7,312 bases of DNA from an uncultured Bacteroidales bacterium (GTDB lineage Bacteria > Bacteroidota > Bacteroidia > Bacteroidales > UBA932), in the NCBI GenBank assembly GCA_937900465.1, contig CALCEJ010000099.1, positions 1-7,312 of the forward strand, in the 5' to 3' direction. Made by a program: the position numbers and the translations under genes. This document shows, in pieces, positions 1 through 6,133 of this stretch. Numbering within the stretch: position 1 is the stretch's first letter; each line of letters opens with the position of its first letter. The notes below the pieces were generated by a model. It had not been told where the DNA came from, did not search any database, and saw only the letters and a list, made by a program, of their open reading frames with translations.

Positions 1-14
1 TGCTCTTCCGATCT
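1..14. other. Illumina adapter remnant at contig edge
   Basis: The first 14 bases, TGCTCTTCCGATCT, are identical to the 3' end of the Illumina TruSeq read-2 side adapter. The read-1 version would have C rather than T before GCTCTTCCGATCT. It sits exactly at the edge of the window, where untrimmed reads leave such sequence at a contig end. It is not genomic. In the minus-strand reading it would add the false residues RSEE to the FAD oxidoreductase, so that gene should be treated as ending, incomplete, at position 15. Confidence 0.93.
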
Positions 15-1133
15 CCCGTACGTATTCCCGAGCAGCAGAGTCGAAAGCGTGGTGCATCCCTCGGGAGCATAGCCGTCGAGAGCATAATTATGGATGATGA
101 GAGTGGGCCAGGAGAGACCGGCGGCGCGAAACGGTTCCTTGAGCGGGAACACCATCGAGCGCGGCAGGTCCCGCAGATCCCCCTTCACCCCAAGACCGAT
201 GAAAATAGCCTGCGCCCCTTCCAGTTTGCGTCTCATCTTCCGGGCCCATCCGTCACCGAGCGGCTCCGCAAAGAACCGGTCCATGGCAACTCTGGCATCA
301 GAAGAGACAAGCACTGCGTCTGCATCGATCACCTCATCCCCAACCCTGACACCGACAGGGCGGCCACCTTCCATCAGGACCTCGGAGACCTCAGTATTAT
401 ACCGGATGGTCCCCCCTGCCTTCCGGAAAGTCTCCGCCATATTCTCATTCATCACGGCAGACCCTCCACGGGGATAGCCGCAGTCGCCATATGAAAATGA
501 GCTGAGGGTAACAATGTACGAGAGCGCATTGTGCTTCGTATTCATTATGCTCCCGAGAAGGGCCCTGAGGTATGGATTCTTAAAATGTGAGACATAGTCC
601 TCCACCGAAACAGACCACAGATATGGCGTCCGGATCAGCGCTGGAAACATCCGGAGGAATTCCATCGGCCTGAACGGGGAGGGCCTTGTCGCCTTAAGGC
701 CGCCAAGGTCCAGGACCGGGGTGTGGAACCAGCGGAACTCGCGGATATGACGGCGAAGCCTCGAAATGACCTTCCTGTCCTCCGGAGCAAACTCCACAAA
801 TGTCCTGTACATTCTGTCAGGATCCCTGTAAAGAGGCAGTTCCCCGCCGCCGGGAAGTTCGAGGACAAAATATGGGTCCTTGTTATAGACAGGATTCCCG
901 GCACCCAGGGCGCCGGTTTCACGCCAGACACGGTTAAGGGGGAGATGGGAACCGGAGCCGGTGACCCAATGGACTCCGCCCTCGAATGTGAACCCCTTGC
1001 GCTTCCACGACGCGGAAACGCCGCCGGGAGATGTTGTCCGCTCAAGAATCAGAGTATCGAATCCGGACCTCGCAGCGTAAACACCCGCCGTGAGACCGGA
1101 TATTCCGGCACCTATTATGACAAGTCTCCGCAT
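15..1133 (-). CDS. FAD-dependent oxidoreductase, phytoene desaturase-like (3' end missing)
   Basis: Probable flavoprotein of the amine oxidase/phytoene desaturase superfamily (CrtI/CrtISO-like, COG1233). The 373 visible residues start with MRRLVIIGAGISGLTAG, a dinucleotide-binding beta-alpha-beta fold with GxGxxG at residues 8-13, an acidic residue (E31) at the end of beta-2 for the FAD ribose, and a GG pair at 37-38. FEGGVHW (50-56) and YPRGGSAVMNENMAE (220-234), followed by GGTIRYNTEVSEV (240-252), are the usual conserved blocks of CrtI-like enzymes. No signal peptide is seen. The start ATG lies 6 bp after the stop of the CNNM-type gene, so it is probably the last known gene of that operon; no clear ribosome binding site is visible. 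Family members of about 490-530 residues suggest that over 100 C-terminal residues are missing beyond the contig edge. The substrate cannot be assigned: carotenoid desaturation or isomerisation, or another isoprenoid or amine, are all possible. Confidence 0.88.
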
Positions 1134-1139
1134 CCGCTA

Positions 1140-2234
1140 TCAGGCTTCCTTCCCAGCCTCGGAGTCTCCGGGGGCAGAATCGTCATCGTCAGGGAAGACA
1201 ATCTGCTTGTACTGGTTCTTTCGCTTGCTCCACCTCTCGCGGGCGTACTGCTGCATATCGGTCACGGTATCATTTTCGTCGATGATTTCCATCCCGAGGA
1301 TGGTCTCGATAATGTCCTCGAGGGTTATGATACCCTGGAAGCAGCCGTAGTCGTCAATGATAAGGGCAATCTGGTCCTTCGACTTGAGGAGGGATTCCCA
1401 TATGTCGGAGACGGAGGTCTCCTCGTGGAAAGCCGCGATTTCCCGCTTGATGGACTCAAGGCGCGTATCGAACTTGTCCTCAGCCAGTTGCTCCAATACA
1501 TCGTAGCGGAGGATGTATCCGGTGATGAATTCCGGAGATTCCGCATAGACGGGGATACGGGAGTTATGGGACAGGTCATCCTGCTTGTAGAACTGCTTGA
1601 GAGTCATTTTCTCAGGCGCGATTGCAGCAACGACACGGGGTGTCATTACATCATAGGCCTTGATGTCGTCGAGCTTCATTATGTTCTGGATAACCTTGTT
1701 TTCAGAATTGTCGATGACACCTTCCTCCTCTCCGATATTCGCCATTGCAGACACCTCCTCGCGGGATATGCCCATATCCGGAGCGTCATCCGTGATGGAG
1801 TGGCGAAGCTTCTGGACAACCCACACGACAGGGTACAGAAGGTAAACGAGGAAGTTCATAATCCTGGAGAGCCAGAGCAGGTTTTTCCAGTGAGACGTGC
1901 CTATGGACTTGGGGACGATTTCGGAGAAGATGAGGATAAGAAGCGTCATCACGGCGCTTATGATTCCGAACCAGTGCTCACCGGTAAGAAGCGTAGCCTG
2001 ATGGCCAACCGCAGCCGCACCAAGCGTATTCGCTATCGTATTCAGCGAAAGTATCGCGGTGAGGGGCCTGTCCGGTTCCATCTTCAGTTTCATAAAGCGC
2101 GACGCATCCCTGTCCCCCTCTTCTTCTTTCATCGTGATGAAGGAGATAGGCGTTGACATGAGGACCGATTCCAGCAGCGAACACAGGAACGAGATCCCCA
2201 TCGTAAGGAGGAGATATACTATAAGAAGTGTCAT
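1140..2234 (-). CDS. CNNM/DUF21 transmembrane protein with CBS pair (hemolysin-like, CorC family)
   Basis: Inner-membrane protein of the DUF21/CNNM family (COG1253, often labelled hemolysin), 364 residues. Family members are linked to magnesium and other divalent-cation export or homeostasis. The N-terminal membrane domain spans about residues 1-142 with hydrophobic segments near 1-25, 57-80, 88-110 and 117-140. It carries the family signatures LLESVLMSTP (20-29), LSLNTIANTLG (62-72) and FSEIVPKSIG (103-112). A cytosolic CBS pair follows: CBS1 from about VMTPR (196-200) to 255, and CBS2 about 262-318 with LIIDDYGCFQGIITLEDIIE (291-310), the typical CBS2 signature. Usual members of about 420-440 residues end in a CorC_HlyC transporter-associated domain; this one stops soon after CBS2 with a short basic stretch and an acidic tail (DDDD at 349-352). 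Its ATG overlaps the stop of the PAP2 gene by 4 bp, which suggests translational coupling. The transported ion is not shown by sequence. Confidence 0.92.
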   Translation of the reverse strand: MTLLIVYLLLTMGISFLCSLLESVLMSTPISFITMKEEEGDRDASRFMKLKMEPDRPLTAILSLNTIANTLGAAAVGHQATLLTGEHWFGIISAVMTLLILIFSEIVPKSIGTSHWKNLLWLSRIMNFLVYLLYPVVWVVQKLRHSITDDAPDMGISREEVSAMANIGEEEGVIDNSENKVIQNIMKLDDIKAYDVMTPRVVAAIAPEKMTLKQFYKQDDLSHNSRIPVYAESPEFITGYILRYDVLEQLAEDKFDTRLESIKREIAAFHEETSVSDIWESLLKSKDQIALIIDDYGCFQGIITLEDIIETILGMEIIDENDTVTDMQQYARERWSKRKNQYKQIVFPDDDDSAPGDSEAGKEA

Positions 2235-2836
2235 ACTTTTTTATCCATAAGGGAACACACCCACCGCGAGAGAAGCCCGAAGGCCCATCCGATCAGAAGA
2301 CCCACAGCCGCGCCGACAAGGATATCCCCCGCGAAATGCCGCCCGACACAGACCCTGCTCAGCGAAACCACCGTAGCCCATATGCATCCGGTCCATATGA
2401 ACCAGCGGAAGCGCCGTGCCCCGTCAGAAAGTGCCTTAAGCGGTATCCAGATCGAGAGGACCAGGGCGAACGAGTTGGCGGCGTGGGCACTGAAAAAACC
2501 ATACTTTCCGCCGCCCTTCCCGATAGGGAGTTCGATGCCGTTTTCTATCATCCACGGGTCGTGGCAGGGGCGGAGGCGCATTGTCGCCGCCTTCACCACA
2601 TTCGCAAGCTGATCCGCAGCAAGGATAGTCAGCGCAATCGCACCAAGAGTCACGAGAGCCCTTTTCCAGCCCATTTTCCAGAAAAGAAACACTATCAGAA
2701 GGGCATAAACCGGATACCACGTATGCTTGTCTGTGATAAAAGCCCATACCGGACCGGACCAGGCCGTATCCAGGAATGTGTTTAAAAAAAGCGTGACGCT
2801 TCTGTCTGTCTGCTCAAGCGTTTCCAGCATACCCAT
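2231..2836 (-). CDS. PAP2-family membrane phosphatase
   Basis: Integral membrane phosphatase of the PAP2/PgpB superfamily, 201 residues, about the usual size for bacterial members. The three catalytic motifs are present: KAATMRLRP (82-90) fits KxxxxxxRP; FFSAH (114-118) stands in for PSGH, with H118 the likely acid; SRVCVGRHFAGD (160-171) fits SRxxxxxHxxxD, with H167 the expected nucleophile and D171 its partner. Hydrophobic segments lie near 41-54, 60-78, 121-136, 145-162 and 170-192. Known relatives dephosphorylate undecaprenyl diphosphate, phosphatidylglycerol phosphate, phosphatidate or lipid A phosphates, with the active site at the periplasmic face; which applies here is not determined. 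Two start codons are possible: 2836 (MGML) and 2830. The first is annotated because it is the most upstream one after the candidate promoter. It is the first gene of a compact run with the CNNM-type gene (4-bp overlap) and the FAD oxidoreductase. Confidence 0.92.
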   Translation of the reverse strand: MGMLETLEQTDRSVTLFLNTFLDTAWSGPVWAFITDKHTWYPVYALLIVFLFWKMGWKRALVTLGAIALTILAADQLANVVKAATMRLRPCHDPWMIENGIELPIGKGGGKYGFFSAHAANSFALVLSIWIPLKALSDGARRFRWFIWTGCIWATVVSLSRVCVGRHFAGDILVGAAVGLLIGWAFGLLSRWVCSLMDKKV

Positions 2837-2850
2837 ATTGAAAGCGGGTA

Positions 2851-2858
2851 CAAATATA
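2851..2858 (-). promoter_or_regulatory. Candidate -7 element for the PAP2-CNNM-oxidoreductase operon
   Basis: On the minus strand TATATTTG matches the Bacteroidetes -7 consensus TAnnTTTG and lies in the 30-bp gap between the dipeptidase stop and the PAP2 start, 14 nt before the ATG at 2836. No good TTTG -33 element is found at the expected 19-21 bp spacing; a TTTC lies a few bases too far upstream. If used, the mRNA leader would be only about 7-10 nt. Read-through from the dipeptidase gene is also possible, as no terminator hairpin is seen in the gap. Confidence 0.45.
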
Positions 2859-2866
2859 GCGAAAAA

Positions 2867-4453
2867 TCAGAATCCCATCCCGAAACGGAGCCACATTTTT
2901 TCTTCCAGCTCCTTCCAGGCCTTAACTTCCTCAAGATAAATGCTCTCCGTAAAAGTATCCAGCATCGAAGGAGTAGCCCCCGAAGCCGACATCCCGGATA
3001 CTCTTTCGACAGCCTTCGACTCATCTTCCACAACCTTTCCGAGGAACTCCTCCTTTGTCGCCTGCCAGCTCACCGTCGCAAGCTTGTTCGCACGGCGAAA
3101 TCTCCACAGGGCACACTCTGCGTCATACGATTTCTGACCGCAGCGCCAATAGTCCTCCGGGACTCTGGTACATCCGGAGAAAACTGGAATGCGGGGGCTC
3201 TGTCCGGGATTGTCAACAGAGAGCCAGCATACGCCCCCCACACTGTCAGGAAGCCAGTTCCTAAGCTGAGTAATATGTGAATATGAGCACCAAGCCACCG
3301 CAACGGTACGGCGGAACTCCACCGTTCCCGGAGCGAGCGTGTTAAGCGTCATCCTCATCTGGGTCGTAAGCCAGGGATTTGCAACGGGACTTTTAACCTT
3401 TCTCGCAGGGGTTTCTCCCCTTGAAGGGATTTCCATCAGGATATCCTTGGTCATATCGAAATCTGTTCCCTCATATGTCTCCCTGTAAAGGGCCATCACC
3501 TCCCTTACATCTACCTTCCCGTCCGGCTTGACGGAGAAAGGCAGTTCCGGCATATCAAACGTAAGGCCTAGCGAAGGGGCAAGGTGATTCAGGATGAAAA
3601 ACTCGCGGTCGTTGAAGTTACGCCCCTTTGCATAATCCGAATTGAAGGCCTTCCAGAAGATGAACTCCCCCTTACCGTCCCACAAGCCGTTCTCGAGGGC
3701 AACCTGCTCTACATTGTCGGAAGCAAGCATCTCATACTGCGGGACGTACCCCCGTGGTTTCCGCTTCGGGGGACGGACAATCCGGCCGATCCGGGGGATA
3801 TTTGCCGATACTGCAACGTGGTCATCCGGAATCCTTACCGCAGCCCACGCCGCCCCGATCTTGTTCTTTCCGACACCCACAATCTCGAACTGCCAGACCT
3901 CGTTCTTGTCAGCAACCGTAAGGCACTCGCCGCTGTCCCCATAGCCATATTTTTCAGCCAGGGAGCCCATCAGAAGCACCGCATCGCGGGCATTGTCACA
4001 GCGCTGCAGCGCAACCCTCTCGAGTTCCTCTATCGTAAACCATCCTGCAGGATTGATAAGCGTATCCGGGCCTACGAAGGTGGTCTCCCCTATCGCAAGC
4101 TGTTTCTCATTCATACAGGGATATGCCGTGTTCAGATATGCGTAGGTATGGGCCGCCTCCGGGATTTCTCCTATCAGCCTGACTCCCGTCGTGTCCCCGC
4201 GGAAGGCGGTATGCATCGTTCCCCGGAGTATCTTGTGCATTGTCCCCGGCGCGTGGTCCTCAGCCGGTTCCATATAGACCCAGGTCCTGTACCTGCCGTC
4301 ACAGGTATGCGAGGTAATTACAGAGCCGTCAGTCGAGGCCTGCCGTCCCACCATTATGCTCGTACAGTTGCTTCCGATGAATTCTTCTTCCTGGGCAAAT
4401 CCGGAAAGGGCAAGGCCCAGCGCCAGTGACAATAACAGTGCAAGTTTTCTCAT
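2867..4453 (-). CDS. Exported C69-family dipeptidase
   Basis: Peptidase family C69 (PF03577, PepD type), 528 residues: an Ntn-hydrolase-fold cysteine dipeptidase. The start at 4453 gives a clear signal peptide, MRKLALLLSLALGLALSGFA with an AxA-like end SGFA before QEEE, so the enzyme should act in the periplasm. The frame stays open upstream to 4717, but those 88 extra codons are hydrophilic, antisense to the transporter gene and precede the signal peptide, so they are rejected. The predicted nucleophile is C30 in SNCTSIMVGRQASTDGS (28-44), which matches the family's N-terminal CTxxxVGxxAxxDGS pattern; NEKQLAIGETTF (115-126) is the second conserved block. In this family the cysteine becomes the mature N-terminus, so a short propeptide (about residues 21-29) must be removed after signal cleavage. 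It probably helps degrade peptides taken up or released in the envelope. It is divergent from the transporter gene and lies 30 bp upstream of the PAP2 gene. Confidence 0.92.
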   Translation of the reverse strand: MRKLALLLSLALGLALSGFAQEEEFIGSNCTSIMVGRQASTDGSVITSHTCDGRYRTWVYMEPAEDHAPGTMHKILRGTMHTAFRGDTTGVRLIGEIPEAAHTYAYLNTAYPCMNEKQLAIGETTFVGPDTLINPAGWFTIEELERVALQRCDNARDAVLLMGSLAEKYGYGDSGECLTVADKNEVWQFEIVGVGKNKIGAAWAAVRIPDDHVAVSANIPRIGRIVRPPKRKPRGYVPQYEMLASDNVEQVALENGLWDGKGEFIFWKAFNSDYAKGRNFNDREFFILNHLAPSLGLTFDMPELPFSVKPDGKVDVREVMALYRETYEGTDFDMTKDILMEIPSRGETPARKVKSPVANPWLTTQMRMTLNTLAPGTVEFRRTVAVAWCSYSHITQLRNWLPDSVGGVCWLSVDNPGQSPRIPVFSGCTRVPEDYWRCGQKSYDAECALWRFRRANKLATVSWQATKEEFLGKVVEDESKAVERVSGMSASGATPSMLDTFTESIYLEEVKAWKELEEKMWLRFGMGF

Positions 4454-4458
4454 AGGAG

Positions 4459-4466
4459 CAAAATTA
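4459..4466 (-). promoter_or_regulatory. Candidate -7 element for the dipeptidase gene
   Basis: Minus-strand TAATTTTG fits TAnnTTTG and ends only 5 nt before the dipeptidase ATG at 4453. No TTTG is present at the -33 distance. The transcript would be nearly leaderless. The sequence TGCTCCT lies between element and start and offers no Shine-Dalgarno match. Confidence 0.45.
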
Positions 4467-4479
4467 GCAAATAATTCCG

Positions 4480-4487
4480 TATTTTTG
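4480..4487 (+). promoter_or_regulatory. Candidate -7 element for the BASS-type transporter gene
   Basis: Plus-strand TATTTTTG, followed by CAG, fits TAnnTTTG exactly and ends 8 nt before the GTG start at 4496. The -33 window (around 4456-4459) has no TTTG and overlaps the opposite promoter's -7 element. The predicted leader is only a few nucleotides. Confidence 0.5.
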
Positions 4488-4495
4488 CAGCCGCA

Positions 4496-5449
4496 GTGAA
4501 AAAGGCTGAGAGAATAATACAGGATTGGATGCTGCCGGGCGCAATCGTACTCGGAATCAGCCTGTATTTCATTTACAGGTCCATACCCGCGCTCCACGCC
4601 TACGGCCATACCCTTTCCGTCGCCGCTTCCGAAGGACAGAGGCTTGTCATCGCCCTCCTGCTGTTCTTCCAGTTTGTGAAGATATCCCCCCACGACCTCC
4701 GCTTCCGTAGCTGGCACCTCATCGCACTCCTTTTCCAGGTGCTCTCATTCCTCGCCCTTGCCGCCGTCACGGCATTCACCGGACCGGGGGAAATCCGGAT
4801 TATCCTCGAATGCGCGATGCTCTGCCTTATTTGCCCTACGGCTGCTGCCGCCGGGGTAATAACCGAAAAACTCGGCGGCTCGATCGCCGGAACCGTGACT
4901 TATGTCACTGTGTCAAATCTCGTTGCGACGTTCCTGATCCCGCTGGTTATTCCCCTTGTCAGGCCATCCGCAAACCTTGGGTTCTGGGCCTACGTGGGCC
5001 ATATCGCCTTAAAGGTTTTCCCCCTTCTGATACTCCCCGGACTTATTGCCTGGACCATAAGATATACGACGAAAAAGCTCCAGCGGAAGCTGATGCGATG
5101 GACAAGGTACTCTTTTTATATATGGGGAGTGGGCCTGACGCTTGCAATGGTTCTTGCAACCAAAGCCCTCGTGAACAGCCATCTGACGGCGGGCGCCGTT
5201 ACGTGTATCGTAATCGTGTCTGTCGGAGCCTGCGCCCTCCAGTTCGTAACCGGCCGCCACGCCGGTCACAGCCCGGAGGCAAGCATTACCGCAGGGCAGG
5301 CGCTTGGGCAGAAGAACACGGGATTCCTTATCTGGCTGGGGTATAATTATATGACCCCCGTTACTTCCGTAGCCGGGGGTCTTTATGCCATCTGGCAGAA
5401 TCTTTTCAACAGTTGGGAGCTCTACCGGAAAGCCCGGGGAAAGCTCTGA
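4496..5449 (+). CDS. BASS/SBF-like (bile acid:sodium symporter family) transporter
   Basis: Inner-membrane secondary transporter related to the bile acid:sodium symporter family (COG0385 type), 317 residues, the normal size for a ten-helix ASBT-fold protein. Hydrophobic segments cover most of the chain, including about 12-28, 48-62, 74-95, 104-121, 134-156, 165-187, 207-224, 231-251 and 275-300. Two segments resemble the crossover regions that hold sodium and substrate in the ASBT fold: CPTAAAAGVITEKLGG (113-128) and GQALGQKNTGFLIWLG (267-282). The latter recalls the family's QN-S/T-G motif. The substrate is unknown; family members carry bile acids, pantoate, pyruvate or other organic anions. 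The start is GTG at 4496: an in-frame TAA at 4472 blocks any earlier start, and the next ATG is codon 12 (4529), just before the first hydrophobic segment. It is divergent from the dipeptidase gene and convergent with the lipoprotein gene. Confidence 0.82.
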   Translation: MKKAERIIQDWMLPGAIVLGISLYFIYRSIPALHAYGHTLSVAASEGQRLVIALLLFFQFVKISPHDLRFRSWHLIALLFQVLSFLALAAVTAFTGPGEIRIILECAMLCLICPTAAAAGVITEKLGGSIAGTVTYVTVSNLVATFLIPLVIPLVRPSANLGFWAYVGHIALKVFPLLILPGLIAWTIRYTTKKLQRKLMRWTRYSFYIWGVGLTLAMVLATKALVNSHLTAGAVTCIVIVSVGACALQFVTGRHAGHSPEASITAGQALGQKNTGFLIWLGYNYMTPVTSVAGGLYAIWQNLFNSWELYRKARGKL

Positions 5450-5460
5450 TCCGGGGAGCT
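5418..5460. other. Imperfect inverted repeats at convergent gene ends
   Basis: AGCTC (5442-5446) and GAGCT (5456-5460) can form a 5-bp stem with a 9-nt loop. Alternatively AGCTC (5418-5422) plus CCGG (5425-5428) can pair with CCGG (5451-5454) plus GAGCT (5456-5460), leaving small internal mismatches. These span the stop codons of the transporter and lipoprotein genes, which are 9 bp apart. No T-run follows on either strand, so this is not a standard intrinsic terminator; it might still help end transcription in both directions. Confidence 0.25.
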
Positions 5461-6064
5461 ATTTGAACAGATTGAAAATAGACGTGAGGGTGTTCAGTGT
5501 CTCTGCGACGCCGGTTGTGCTCGTTGTTACGGGCTGTGTCGTTGTCTGAGTCGTCTGGGCTGTCGTTGTCGCAGCGGTTGTCGTATTGGTGTTTGCAGAA
5601 TTCGCCGCTGCGGTGATGGCTGCGTTCGCGGCAGCGGTCACGAGGGCGGATGTGTCAATGTTGTTCAGGCCAAGGAGGCTTCCGATAATGCTCGAGACAT
5701 TGTCGTTGTTTACAAGGTTCGAGGAACCGTCGATAAGACCGTTTGAGAACTGGTTGGTATATGTTGTCGTCGCATTCTGGAGCGTGCCGGCACCGGTAAG
5801 GATCTGACCCAGGTTGATGAGGTTCTCGACGTTGGAGAGGTCGAGGGTGTTTGCGTTAGTAGTCTGGGGCGTAGTTGCGGTTGACTGGGCCGTAGTTGCG
5901 GTGTTGTTGCCCTTGAGGGCCTTGTAGATCTTGTACAGGGCAATGCCTGTTGCTATACCTGATGCTGTTCCGTCGGCAGACATATTAGAAAGAATCGAGC
6001 AAGAAGGTGAGAAAGTGAGGGCGAGGGCCGCTGCGGCTGCCACGATGCGTTTTGCGATTTTCAT
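5459..6064 (-). CDS. Threonine-rich probable lipoprotein, function unknown
   Basis: Unrecognised 201-residue protein, probably anchored in the envelope. It begins with a lipoprotein-type signal, MKIAKRIVAAAAALALTFSP, followed by SC; the putative lipidated residue is C22, though F-S-P-S before it is a poor lipobox. No run of acidic residues follows the cysteine, so there is no Bacteroidota surface-export signal of the SDDDD or K(D/E)2 type, and a periplasm-facing location is more likely. Residues 32-40 (GTASGIATG) form a GxxxGxxxG glycine zipper leading into a short hydrophobic helix (IALYKIYKAL). Two Thr/Ala/Gln/Asn-rich linkers (about 53-73 and 157-185) flank a central part with ordinary sequence (74-156), and the chain ends in a short amphipathic stretch (GVAETLNTLTSIFNLFK). 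About one fifth of residues are threonine (40 of 201). It has its own good promoter and is divergent from ettA. A structural or stress-related envelope role is possible but not shown. Confidence 0.82.
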   Translation of the reverse strand: MKIAKRIVAAAAALALTFSPSCSILSNMSADGTASGIATGIALYKIYKALKGNNTATTAQSTATTPQTTNANTLDLSNVENLINLGQILTGAGTLQNATTTYTNQFSNGLIDGSSNLVNNDNVSSIIGSLLGLNNIDTSALVTAAANAAITAAANSANTNTTTAATTTAQTTQTTTQPVTTSTTGVAETLNTLTSIFNLFK

Positions 6065-6101
6065 ATTGGTAAGTAGTTTGTTGTCTCTTTCCTATGAGGT
6101 G

Positions 6102-6133
6102 CAAAAATATAAAGATTCGATAAAAATTGCAAA
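6102..6133 (-). promoter_or_regulatory. Bacteroidetes-type promoter of the lipoprotein gene
   Basis: On the minus strand a TTTG -33 element (6133-6130) is followed by a 20-bp spacer and TATTTTTG (6109-6102), an exact fit to TTTG-N19-21-TAnnTTTG. Transcription should start within a few bases after 6102, giving a leader of roughly 30 nt before the ATG at 6064. The leader holds AGGAAAG, too far from the ATG to act as a usual Shine-Dalgarno site. This is the best promoter in the window. Confidence 0.8.

Noticed and set aside
723..2156. 477-codon plus-strand open frame
   Set aside because: It lies antisense to the FAD oxidoreductase and CNNM-type genes, both of which have clear family motifs; the translation shows no domain and arises from GC-rich codon use on the opposite strand.
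2228..2785. 185-codon plus-strand open frame
   Set aside because: Antisense to the PAP2 gene; low-hydrophobicity, arginine- and proline-rich shadow translation.
3584..4429. 281-codon plus-strand open frame
   Set aside because: Entirely antisense to the C69 dipeptidase, with no recognisable motif and no promoter or start signal.
4454..4717. Extension of the dipeptidase frame by 88 codons upstream to an ATG at 4717
   Set aside because: The extension precedes a clear signal peptide, is antisense to the start of the transporter gene, and lacks any recognisable domain; the ATG at 4453 follows a promoter-like element.
5432..5457. Direct repeat CCGGGGA (5434-5440 and 5451-5457) near the convergent stops, considered as an attachment or recombination site
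   Set aside because: Only 7 bp, GC-rich, inside or beside coding sequence, and no integrase or mobile gene is nearby.
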